Shown: one piece after another, positions 1-5,680 of the stretch
Position numbering within the stretch: position 1 is the first letter of the stretch
How the letters are laid out: every line of letters starts with the position of its first letter
Assembly: GCA_028822745.1 (NCBI GenBank)
Contig: JAPKCZ010000135.1
Coordinates: 1-6,220 of the forward strand
DNA: 6,220 nucleotides
From: Kiritimatiellia bacterium
GTDB lineage: Bacteria > Verrucomicrobiota > Kiritimatiellia > UBA8416 > JAIOPI01
Direction of reading: 5' to 3'
Position numbers and translations under genes: made by a program
Notes under the pieces: generated by a model
What the model was told of the DNA's origin: nothing
The model's database searches: none
The model's input: only the letters and a program-made list of their open reading frames with translations

Positions 1-450
1 GCGCAGCAGGGACTCGGTAACCTCGAAGGTGGTGCACACTTCGTCTGCAAAACGCGCCAGGAACGTCACGGCCTTGCCGGGGGTCGCATTGGCCTCATGT
101 AGAACAACAGGAACGCGAAGCAGATATGCAGCCAACACGGGCCCGACGGATGCATAGCTCCCCATCGCCAGCATCGCGTCCGGCCTGCCCCGCCGCATGA
201 CTCGCCAGGATTGCCGTATCGCGCGCACCAGATGAAAGCATGTCGCGACCTTGGCGAATACGCCTCCACTGAATCCACGTGCAGGAACCTTTATCGTTTG
301 GCCAGGCCATTGACGCAAGCCATCGGCTTCAACATCACGCCCCGAGACCCACAACGTGACCTCGTGTCCTCGCGCCAGCAACGCGTGGCCCACGGCGATT
401 CCAGGAAAGAGATGCCCGCCCGTACCACCACATGCAATTCCAATTTTCAT
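1..450 (-). CDS. murG: MurG, lipid II-forming GlcNAc transferase (N-terminal 150 residues; gene runs off the left edge)
   Basis: MurG is the membrane-associated glycosyltransferase that adds GlcNAc from UDP-GlcNAc to lipid I, making lipid II for peptidoglycan. Reading leftward from the ATG at 450, the frame stays open to base 1. It begins MKIGIACGGTGGHLFPG; the glycine-rich loop GGTGGH (residues 8-13) followed by FPG is the family signature of the N-terminal Rossmann domain. A second match is HEANATPGKA at residues 118-127, corresponding to HEQN..G in characterised MurG. The family is usually about 350-380 residues, so over half the protein, including the UDP-GlcNAc-binding C-terminal domain, is outside. 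The start fits because the GGTGGH loop normally lies within the first 10-20 residues. No Shine-Dalgarno sequence precedes it. In many bacteria murG follows ftsW in the dcw cluster; here it is the first gene of its transcription unit, divergent from proB. Confidence 0.95.
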   Translation of the reverse strand, partial: MKIGIACGGTGGHLFPGIAVGHALLARGHEVTLWVSGRDVEADGLRQWPGQTIKVPARGFSGGVFAKVATCFHLVRAIRQSWRVMRRGRPDAMLAMGSYASVGPVLAAYLLRVPVVLHEANATPGKAVTFLARFADEVCTTFEVTESLLR

Positions 451-456
451 GGTCAC

Positions 457-485
457 ACAATAGATATTCATGGGCCTATAGGCAA
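457..485 (-). promoter_or_regulatory. Candidate sigma70-type promoter for murG
   Basis: Read leftward, a -35-like TTGCCT (485-480) and a -10-like TATTGT (462-457) are separated by exactly 17 nt. Each matches the consensus at 4 of 6 positions. The -10 ends only 6 nt before the murG ATG at 450, so a transcript from it would begin at or next to the start codon. That would be an almost leaderless mRNA, which agrees with the missing Shine-Dalgarno sequence. The assignment rests on consensus matching alone. Confidence 0.3.
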
Positions 486-537
486 TGCTCTCTGCTTGTT
501 CGGCCCATAACAGGCGATTTTGGCAACGCGATTAGCG

Positions 538-566
538 TTGAGCTGGTCTTTGCATTTCGATATGGT
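538..566 (+). promoter_or_regulatory. Candidate sigma70-type promoter for proBA
   Basis: TTGAGC (538-543) and TATGGT (561-566) are separated by 17 nt and each match 4 of 6 consensus positions. Initiation would fall near 573, giving a leader of about 45 nt before the proB ATG at 618. The -35 box shares its first three bases with the right arm of the inverted repeat CAACGC/GCGTTG at 524-540. A protein bound to that dyad could therefore interfere with polymerase; this is inference. Confidence 0.35.
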
Positions 567-617
567 TCTTGGCTCTGGCAGATGCCTGCCCAACGGGGAG
601 GGTTGCCGAGACTAACG

Positions 618-1457
618 ATGAAAACCGAAGAAAAATACCGAGCGGGGATTCCCGAAACGCGCCGCATTGTCATCAAGGTGGGTAGCCGTGTACTCGTACA
701 GAAAAACGGCCGCCCGGACACACGTCGCATGCGTACCCTCGTCAACGATATCGCCCGCCTACGTCTCGCCGGCAAAGATGTTATCCTCGTCACCTCCGGT
801 GCAATCGCTGCAGGCATGCAAGCGCTGAAAATCCGTGAACGTCCGACAAAACTGCCTGACCTCCAAATGGCTGCGGCCGTTGGACAGACTCGGCTCATGT
901 CACTTTACACGGACATGTTCGCAGTCAAGGGCTACATCATCGGGCAAATCTTACTGACCAATGACAATTTCATGCAACGTATGCGAACGATCAACGCGAA
1001 GCGCACCATTGAAAATCTGCTCCGCAACGGTGTTGTCCCCATTATCAACGAAAATGATGCCATTACGGACGAAGAAATACGCGCCGATCTGGCATTGGGC
1101 GACAATGACCTCCTGGCAACGCTGGTCTCAAAATTGATCCGCGCGGACCTGATGCTTTTACTCACGACCGCCGATGGCGTTCGCGCGCCGTCCACGCCGG
1201 GCCGTACGAAACGCGTGTCGTTTATCGAAGAAGTGAACCGCAAAGTGATGCGCCTTGTCACACCGGACGACAATTCACTCTCGAAAGGCGGAATGGCCAG
1301 CAAACTCCACGCCGCCCGAGATGCGGCGCAATCAGGATGCCTCGCCATCATTGCCAATGGTCTTGAAACAGGAATTATCGGCCGCGTCATGAAAGGCGAA
1401 GACGTCGGCACGATCGTACTCAGTGAGCTTAAGCGAAATCGTCGCTCCGGCGCATGA
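618..1457 (+). CDS. proB: Glutamate 5-kinase, short form without PUA domain
   Basis: ProB phosphorylates L-glutamate with ATP to gamma-glutamyl phosphate, the first and usually proline-inhibited step of proline synthesis, in the cytoplasm. The 279-residue product has the amino-acid-kinase fold motifs in order: IVIKVGSRVL (17-26, Lys20), VTSGAIAAG (58-66), AAVGQ (86-90), PIINENDA (141-148), GDNDLLA (161-167) and SKGGMASKL (222-230, Lys229). E. coli ProB is 367 residues with a C-terminal PUA domain; this protein stops about where the kinase domain ends, after GTIVLSEL. The loop that reads GLYTADPR in E. coli is GVRAPSTPG here. I chose ATG 618 because homology starts shortly after it; an ATG at 582 and one at 432 are in frame. 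GGGGAGG at 595-601 is rather far (16 nt) and a nearer GAG lies at 608-610, so the ribosome site is not textbook. proA follows 71 bp downstream. Confidence 0.93.
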   Translation: MKTEEKYRAGIPETRRIVIKVGSRVLVQKNGRPDTRRMRTLVNDIARLRLAGKDVILVTSGAIAAGMQALKIRERPTKLPDLQMAAAVGQTRLMSLYTDMFAVKGYIIGQILLTNDNFMQRMRTINAKRTIENLLRNGVVPIINENDAITDEEIRADLALGDNDLLATLVSKLIRADLMLLLTTADGVRAPSTPGRTKRVSFIEEVNRKVMRLVTPDDNSLSKGGMASKLHAARDAAQSGCLAIIANGLETGIIGRVMKGEDVGTIVLSELKRNRRSGA

Positions 1458-1476
1458 ACACCTTTAAACAAACGTC

Positions 1477-1492
1477 GTCAGACATGTCTGAC
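1477..1492. repeat. Perfect 16-bp palindrome between proB and proA
   Basis: GTCAGACATGTCTGAC reads identically on both strands and lies in the 71-bp gap, 20 bp after the proB stop and 36 bp before the proA start. It has no loop and no following T-run, so it is not an intrinsic terminator. Its form resembles an operator for a dimeric regulator, or it could fold as a weak RNA stem modulating proA expression. Function is inference. Confidence 0.5.
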
Positions 1493-1528
1493 CGTCCATT
1501 TCTATAACCACGTTACGGATCCAAAGCT

Positions 1529-2785
1529 ATGTCCATTGAAAGCGATATTCAAACCATGGGTGCGCACGCCAAACGTGCGGCCGGCGAGCTCAACATGGTC
1601 GGGTCACGCAAAAAAAATATAATTCTGCAATCCATGGCCGACGCACTCGAAGAACAGCGCCCCGCCATTGCAATCGCCAATGAAAAAGATCTGGCGGCCG
1701 GGCGTGAGAACGGTCTATCCAGCGCGATGCTCGACCGACTACGCCTAGATGACAAGCGTATGGATTCCATGATTAAAGGAATTCGCGATGTGGCCGACCT
1801 CAAAGACCCAATCGGCACACGCATCAGTCGCTGGATTCGCCCCAATGGCCTGCAAATCATTAAGCAGCGTGTCCCCATCGGCGTGATCGGCATCATTTAC
1901 GAATCACGGCCCAATGTCACTGCAGACACCGCGGCACTGTGTATCAAGAGCTCCAACGCCATCATTTTACGTGGTGGAAAGGAAGCCATGCACTCCAATG
2001 CCGCCATCGCCGACGCACTTGCCGAAGGCGGGAAGCGCAAAGGTTTGCCAGACCATGCAATCCAACTCGTTCGCACAATCGACCGTGCGGCCGTCTCTGA
2101 GTTGCTCAAAATGGACGACAAGGTGGACCTGATTATTCCCCGGGGCGGCGAAGCATTGATACGCACCGTTACCGAACAGGCGCGTATGCCAGTCATCAAG
2201 CACTACAAGGGCGTCTGCCATACGTATGTGGATGCGGAAGCCGATTTGGAAATGGCAGCTGACATTGCCGTGAACGCGAAGTGTCACCGTCCTGGCGTTT
2301 GCAACGCCATGGAGACCCTGCTTGTGCACGAGGAGGTCGCCGCCGCTTTTCTGCCCCGTGTGGCCAAGCTGCTCGAGTCCGCCGGCGTCGAACTTCGCGG
2401 CGATACCCGTACGTGCGAATTAGTGCCCACAGCCATGCCGGCCACCGAAGAAGATTGGTTCGAAGAATACCTCGACCTCATTTTGGCTATCCGCGTTGTG
2501 CCATCCTTAGACGAGGCCGTCGAACACATCAACACGTATGGCTCGAGGCATTCGGACGCCATCGTATCGTCGGATGAGGTTGCCCAGAATGCATTTCTAA
2601 AGCGTGTCGATGCATCCACGGTTTATGTTAACGCGTCAACACGCTTTACGGATGGTGCCGAATTCGGAATGGGTGCGGAAATTGGGATCAGCACGGATAA
2701 ATTGCACGCGCGCGGCCCGATGGGCCTCGAGGAATTGACGACCTACAAGTACCTGATCATGGGAAAAGGTCAAATACGCGACTAA
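1529..2785 (+). CDS. proA: Gamma-glutamyl phosphate reductase
   Basis: ProA reduces gamma-glutamyl phosphate with NADPH to glutamate-5-semialdehyde, which cyclises to the proline precursor pyrroline-5-carboxylate. The 418-residue length is normal for the family. Visible motifs are PIGVIGIIYESRPNVT (116-131) and LRGGKEA (147-153) in the nucleotide-binding domain; HRPGVCNAMETLLV (253-266), with Cys258 as the expected catalytic thiol of this aldehyde-dehydrogenase superfamily member; and the family signature VYVNASTRFTDG (365-376) continuing to FGMGAEIGIS (379-388) and LHARGPMGLE (392-401). Nothing essential appears missing. The ATG at 1529 has only a weak ribosome site (CGGA near 1516-1519). 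Its position after proB implies co-transcription, so the two unstable-intermediate steps are made together. The gene for the last step, proC, is not in the window. Confidence 0.97.
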   Translation: MSIESDIQTMGAHAKRAAGELNMVGSRKKNIILQSMADALEEQRPAIAIANEKDLAAGRENGLSSAMLDRLRLDDKRMDSMIKGIRDVADLKDPIGTRISRWIRPNGLQIIKQRVPIGVIGIIYESRPNVTADTAALCIKSSNAIILRGGKEAMHSNAAIADALAEGGKRKGLPDHAIQLVRTIDRAAVSELLKMDDKVDLIIPRGGEALIRTVTEQARMPVIKHYKGVCHTYVDAEADLEMAADIAVNAKCHRPGVCNAMETLLVHEEVAAAFLPRVAKLLESAGVELRGDTRTCELVPTAMPATEEDWFEEYLDLILAIRVVPSLDEAVEHINTYGSRHSDAIVSSDEVAQNAFLKRVDASTVYVNASTRFTDGAEFGMGAEIGISTDKLHARGPMGLEELTTYKYLIMGKGQIRD

Positions 2786-2803
2786 GATCGATACGCGAGC
2801 GTC

Positions 2804-3790
2804 TTACTTTGACCCCGTGGGGAGGTCGAGAATCGGCTCTTCATCCAGCAAACTACCACCTGGAGGAGCCACGGCGCCCGGGCCAGCCGCGTTCGATTTT
2901 TCTAATGTGGCGGCCTTAACTGCGTCGTTCACCGCGTTTCGCACATCAGCGGTCGAAGCGTCTTCCACGGCCGACGCGTCTTCCACGGCCGGAGCGTCTT
3001 CCACGGCCGGAGCGTCTTCCACGACCGACGCGTCTTCCACGGCCGGAGCGTCTTCCACGACCGGCACGACCTCCAGTTCAACGGTTGAGCCCGTTAGCTT
3101 GATTTCCTCGCCCGATTCGATTTTAAGCGTCGGACTGCGCTCGAGCAGACCAAACGTTTTGATCGTCGTCGGCTCGATCGTAACATCGACAACCACAACG
3201 GACTCCAAATCTTTGCTACCTAAATTTACGCCAACAGGTGGCTGCGTCGGCTGCTTGCCTTGGGGTGGACCGTATTTGCCCCAACGACGCTGGTCATAGT
3301 TTCGATCATAGAGATCCAATCCGTGGCGCTTGCCGAGCCAACGCCACTCTGCGCCGCTGAACGAAAAAAGACCATCCAGCTTGTTGATAACAACGGCGGA
3401 TTCCAGTGTAGGGATTTGGTACGCATTGGGAGCGGTCGACAGTGCACGCGCAAGACCGGTTGGAATACCTTTCGACGGTCCTAGAGCGATCGTATGCGCA
3501 GGATGCGTGGAAAAAGCGTCCCCTGAACTGACGTCGCGGGGGGACACTTGACGCCAGGAAGCGCTCGATGCGTCCCAGGTGTGCAAGAAAGGAGCACCCG
3601 TTTGGTCGCGCTCGTAAGACACGATTTGAACGCTCCTAATCTCAGCCAAATCAAAGGCAAGATTGACCGCGCTCTCAGTGGCCGGAACCACCAAAGCCAC
3701 TCCGACTGATTTTTCGGAGTCCTGCGCGATCGAGCCCCAAGCGAGAAACAACGGAATGACACTGAGTAAAACAAAACGATCTTTTTTCAT
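2804..3790 (-). CDS. Exported protein of unknown function with a VED hexapeptide repeat
   Basis: I do not recognise the family. The 328-residue product starts MKKDRFVLLSVIPLFLAWGS, a classic Sec signal peptide: basic start, hydrophobic core 6-18, and S-I-A before Gln23 as a likely signal peptidase I site. There is no lipobox Cys, so it should be released to the periplasm or outside. The body (23-240) is non-repetitive and looks folded, with a Trp/Tyr/Arg-rich stretch at about 149-175 and the beta-like segment LESVVVVDVTIEP at 195-207. Residues 242-277 are six tandem hexapeptides of type A-P/S-A/V-V-E-D, acidic and probably extended. A Pro/Gly-rich tail ends LDEEPILDLPTGSK. ATG 3790 is preferred because GAGAGG sits 7 nt upstream and it gives a compact signal peptide; ATG 3805, preceded by AAAGGA at 6 nt, would add MRGFV. 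The gene converges on proA with 18 bp between stop codons and no visible terminator there. Confidence 0.8.
   Translation of the reverse strand: MKKDRFVLLSVIPLFLAWGSIAQDSEKSVGVALVVPATESAVNLAFDLAEIRSVQIVSYERDQTGAPFLHTWDASSASWRQVSPRDVSSGDAFSTHPAHTIALGPSKGIPTGLARALSTAPNAYQIPTLESAVVINKLDGLFSFSGAEWRWLGKRHGLDLYDRNYDQRRWGKYGPPQGKQPTQPPVGVNLGSKDLESVVVVDVTIEPTTIKTFGLLERSPTLKIESGEEIKLTGSTVELEVVPVVEDAPAVEDASVVEDAPAVEDAPAVEDASAVEDASTADVRNAVNDAVKAATLEKSNAAGPGAVAPPGGSLLDEEPILDLPTGSK
2960..3067 (-). repeat. In-frame minisatellite, six 18-bp units
   Basis: Six directly abutting 18-bp copies lie in codon phase. In coding order they read VPVVED, APAVED, ASVVED, APAVED, APAVED, ASAVED. The second, fourth and fifth units are identical at the DNA level (coding-strand GCTCCGGCCGTGGAAGAC); the others differ at one to four positions. 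The near-identity at synonymous sites indicates recent duplication by slippage or unequal recombination rather than old selection on the peptide. Each gain or loss of a unit adds or removes six residues without shifting frame. Confidence 0.9.
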
Positions 3791-3810
3791 AACAAAACCT
3801 CTCATACAGC

Positions 3811-3839
3811 ATCCTTTGAATAACGGCGCTGTTTGTCAA
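3811..3839 (-). promoter_or_regulatory. Weak candidate promoter for the exported-protein gene
   Basis: Read leftward, a perfect -35 TTGACA (3839-3834) is followed after 17 nt by AAGGAT (3816-3811), a poor -10 with 3 of 6 matches. A start near 3804 would exclude the upstream ATG at 3805 and favour translation from ATG 3790. The -35 match is strong but the -10 is not, so this is tentative. Confidence 0.25.
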
Positions 3840-3921
3840 CGCCAATAGCGTATCGATCCATAATTGAAAACAATGTGCCTGACGCCCAAAACGAAAGAAA
3901 ACGAAGCCCACGACTCTACAC

Positions 3922-5493
3922 CTACTTGTAGATTTCGGAAAGAATATCTTCCTGTGGGTTCAAGGTCGACGGCATCCCCGTGATTTCCCCCAACTTGTTG
4001 ATCAACGTTAACAAGCGCTGCCCACTGGTCGAGGCCAAGTCCAGCATGTCTGCCTGCGACTGCTCCAGTGGGCCCAAACGCTGGGCCTTCACCATATCAA
4101 CTGAACAGTTTACGACGGATAAAGGCTGACATAGCTCCTGCGTAATTTCAGCAAGCACGCGCATGGTTTCTTCGTTATCCGCTGGTGCGGCATCCTTCTC
4201 TGCCGACTTGAGCGACGCCAATTTTTCTTCAAGTCCGTGAATTTTAGAATCCGTCGCCTGCATGAGCACGCCGACCTGACTCTCTACCTCTCGCAGAATG
4301 CTGAGCATGCGGACTTGATCGAAATCCTGGCCAGCCGCTCCCGGCACGGCACCCTCGACTCTCTCCATCAGTCCAGCAAGTGCACTTCCACTGGTGAGAG
4401 CGTCGGACGAACCTTCGAAACCGCCCTGACGAAGTATAGACTGCATCTCGGCATTGGAGAGGCCCATTGCAACAGCTTGCTGACGCACGGCATCAAGATC
4501 CAGTTCGCCATCCTGCTTTGATCGTAAAAAGCGAATCAGCCGCTTTTCGTTCTCACGCAATGCGTCACGGTTGTGCGCGTAATCATCAACCATGGATTCG
4601 GTCATCAGCGTATCGACCGCTCGACCGATGGTGCTCGAAATGTCGGCACTGCACGATTCGGGAATTGTTTCTGGAGAACGGTCCAGAAGCTCTTTCTCGA
4701 GACGGTTCAAGTTCTGGGAAAGAGCGCGCTTGCCCTTTGCGGTACGGGCATCCTCCCCGTCAAGCAAGGCATCACAGCCGCGCTTCAGGTTTGTCAAAAT
4801 TCGGGATGCCATTTGCTCGACGTTTCCGGATGCTCTATCGTCTTCGGCCGATTTGACGATTATATCGGATAAACGCGACGGGTTCTTGACTGCTTTTTCC
4901 AGTGCGCGCGTCCCGTTTGCATCCAACACGTCGTCCTTGGAATCAAGCAGACCAAGCGCAGCCTTCTCGTTATCGCTGCCGGCGCCGACGTCGTCCTCGC
5001 CGACAACAACCTGCCCCTCTTCAACGGCGGCGTACTTAATCTCTCTGACCTTGACGTGAACGATTCCGGTTTGCTTAAGCGCCTCATCCAAACCAATGTC
5101 GCTAGGACGTTGCCCTTCGGCGCTGTCGCTTAAAATTTGCAGGAGCGAAGAAAACTCGTCCCGCGTTAGACCCGCGCTAAAGCTGAGCCCCATGATTTCG
5201 GCAGAAAGCAACTTCGCAACAAGGGCTTGAACCAGTGAGTTCTTCTGGGAAACAAGCTTCCCATTGATGACGAGATCTTTTTCAGGCCAAGAGAGGATGA
5301 TCTCATCGGCGACAGTGCATGCCGCAAGGATCTGCTTAAAACATGTATCGATGGCCGCTTGCGTGACAGCGTGTTTGACGCCATAAAGGCTCATCTGGCT
5401 TAAACCGCGCCCGAGTGCGCGCGCAAACGATTCAAAATCCACCTTGGGTTCAGATTTCCCCGAATGCTCAGCGGGCCGCTTGTTGACAGACAT
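3922..5493 (-). CDS. Uncharacterised 523-aa protein with a degenerate histidine-kinase dimerisation domain
   Basis: I do not recognise a named family. No signal peptide or membrane segment is visible, so the protein should be cytoplasmic. Residues about 20-128 form a helical module with the pattern ALGRGLSQMSLYGVKHAV, then IILSWPEKDLVINGK, then LLSAEIMGLSFSAGLTRDEF. This resembles N-terminal modules of some bacterial HEAT-repeat or HD-type signalling proteins, by eye only. Residues 155-195 are an acidic linker, 195-330 are charged helices, and 395-432 look like a coiled coil. Residues 445-505 have the layout of a HisKA dimerisation domain: TQELCQPLSVV aligns with the H-box SHELRTPLT, then a hairpin and LTLINKL. 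The phospho-acceptor His is Gln452, and the protein ends about 20 residues later without a HATPase domain. ATG 5493 has GGGAG 8 nt upstream. The gene lies behind the amt-glnK terminator and 131 bp ahead of the exported-protein gene. Confidence 0.8.
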   Translation of the reverse strand: MSVNKRPAEHSGKSEPKVDFESFARALGRGLSQMSLYGVKHAVTQAAIDTCFKQILAACTVADEIILSWPEKDLVINGKLVSQKNSLVQALVAKLLSAEIMGLSFSAGLTRDEFSSLLQILSDSAEGQRPSDIGLDEALKQTGIVHVKVREIKYAAVEEGQVVVGEDDVGAGSDNEKAALGLLDSKDDVLDANGTRALEKAVKNPSRLSDIIVKSAEDDRASGNVEQMASRILTNLKRGCDALLDGEDARTAKGKRALSQNLNRLEKELLDRSPETIPESCSADISSTIGRAVDTLMTESMVDDYAHNRDALRENEKRLIRFLRSKQDGELDLDAVRQQAVAMGLSNAEMQSILRQGGFEGSSDALTSGSALAGLMERVEGAVPGAAGQDFDQVRMLSILREVESQVGVLMQATDSKIHGLEEKLASLKSAEKDAAPADNEETMRVLAEITQELCQPLSVVNCSVDMVKAQRLGPLEQSQADMLDLASTSGQRLLTLINKLGEITGMPSTLNPQEDILSEIYK

Positions 5494-5545
5494 TCACTAC
5501 GCTCCCAGAATAGAAACCACTAATAATCACGCCCCGGAAAATAAC

Positions 5546-5561
5546 AAAATTCACGAATTTT
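5546..5561. repeat. AT-rich 7-bp inverted repeat upstream of the 523-aa gene
   Basis: AAAATTC (5546-5552) and GAATTTT (5555-5561) are perfect inverted copies separated by AC. The element lies 53 bp upstream of the ATG at 5493, beside the weak candidate promoter. Its size and symmetry fit an operator, but AT-rich dyads also arise by chance. Confidence 0.35.
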
Positions 5562-5572
5562 TGCCAGTGCAT

Positions 5573-5608
5573 AAAAAACGGGTGTGTCCCGATTTGGAAC
5601 ACACCCGT
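5573..5608 (-). terminator. Rho-independent terminator of the amt-glnK operon
   Basis: On the minus strand ACACACCCGT (complement of 5587-5578) closes a hairpin begun by ACGGGTGTGT (complement of 5608-5599). This is a perfect 10-bp stem enclosing an 11-nt loop. It runs directly into TTTTTT (complement of 5578-5573). GC-rich stem plus U-tract is the textbook arrangement. It lies about 70 bp after the glnK stop and is oriented to end leftward transcripts. Confidence 0.9.
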
Positions 5609-5612
5609 CAAT

Positions 5613-5622
5613 CCCCCCCCCC
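5613..5622. repeat. Homopolymeric tract of ten C (G in the glnK transcript)
   Basis: Ten consecutive C on the + strand lie between the glnK stop and its terminator, within the predicted 3' untranslated region. Such tracts are slippage-prone, both in cells and in sequencing, so the exact length is uncertain. It is non-coding, so phase variation of a protein is not implied. Confidence 0.85.
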
Positions 5623-5662
5623 TTGCGTGACAAGCCCCGCGAACGGAGCCAGCACCCACTTC

Positions 5663-5680
5663 TAATCCTGGCAAGGATTA
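5663..5680. repeat. Short hairpin overlapping the glnK stop codon
   Basis: TAATCCT (5663-5669) and AGGATTA (5674-5680) form a perfect 7-bp stem with a 4-nt loop. The right arm contains the glnK stop codon (5680-5678 on the minus strand). No T-run follows, so it is not a standard terminator; it could stabilise the 3' end of the message. Confidence 0.5.

Larger units (their letters stand above)
451..617. other. Divergent murG/proB intergenic region with dyad symmetries
   Basis: These 167 bases separate two divergent genes and must hold both promoters. Visible structures are: GCCTATAGGC at 474-483, a perfect 10-bp palindrome; ATGGGCC at 470-476 paired with GGCCCAT at 502-508, a 7-bp inverted repeat with a 25-nt spacer; and CAACGC (524-529) with GCGTTG (535-540), a 6-bp inverted repeat around a 5-nt centre. 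The proB reading frame is open upstream to an ATG at 432, but that extension overlaps murG and has no resemblance to glutamate kinases, so I treat it as non-coding. Confidence 0.6.
5494..5677. other. Intergenic region between glnK and the 523-aa gene
   Basis: These 184 bases contain most of a small hairpin at the glnK stop, a run of ten C (5613-5622), the amt-glnK terminator (5573-5608) and an AT-rich dyad (5546-5561). Beyond the terminator only about 80 bp remain for a promoter of the 523-aa gene. A leftward TTGTTA, 16 nt, TATTAG arrangement around 5521-5548 is possible but weak. No coding sequence is apparent. Confidence 0.5.

Noticed and set aside
432..617. In-frame N-terminal extension of proB to ATG 432 (62 extra residues)
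   Set aside because: It overlaps the murG start, has no resemblance to glutamate kinases and crosses the divergent promoter region; ATG 618 fits the family.
932..1471. Leftward 179-residue frame opposite proB
   Set aside because: Antisense shadow of proB; composition is typical of a complementary-strand frame, and proB is certain by homology.
2774..2803. Terminator between the convergent proA and exported-protein genes
   Set aside because: Only a short direct repeat (ATACGCGA) is present; no GC-rich stem with a T-run on either strand.
2960..3067. CRISPR-like repeat array
   Set aside because: The 18-bp units abut directly with no spacers and stay in the reading frame of a protein gene.
2817..3299. 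Rightward 160-residue frame with Ser/Thr/Ala repeats (ASSTAG type)
   Set aside because: It is the antisense shadow of the exported-protein gene; its repeats simply mirror the 18-bp units, and it has no ribosome site.
3915..3932. Terminator at the end of the 523-aa gene
   Set aside because: TCTACA/TGTAGA is only a 6-bp, AT-rich stem overlapping the stop codon and lacks a following T-tract.
4467..5059. Overlapping rightward frames of 129, 99 and 155 residues
   Set aside because: They are antisense to the well-supported 523-aa gene and show no recognisable domains or ribosome sites.
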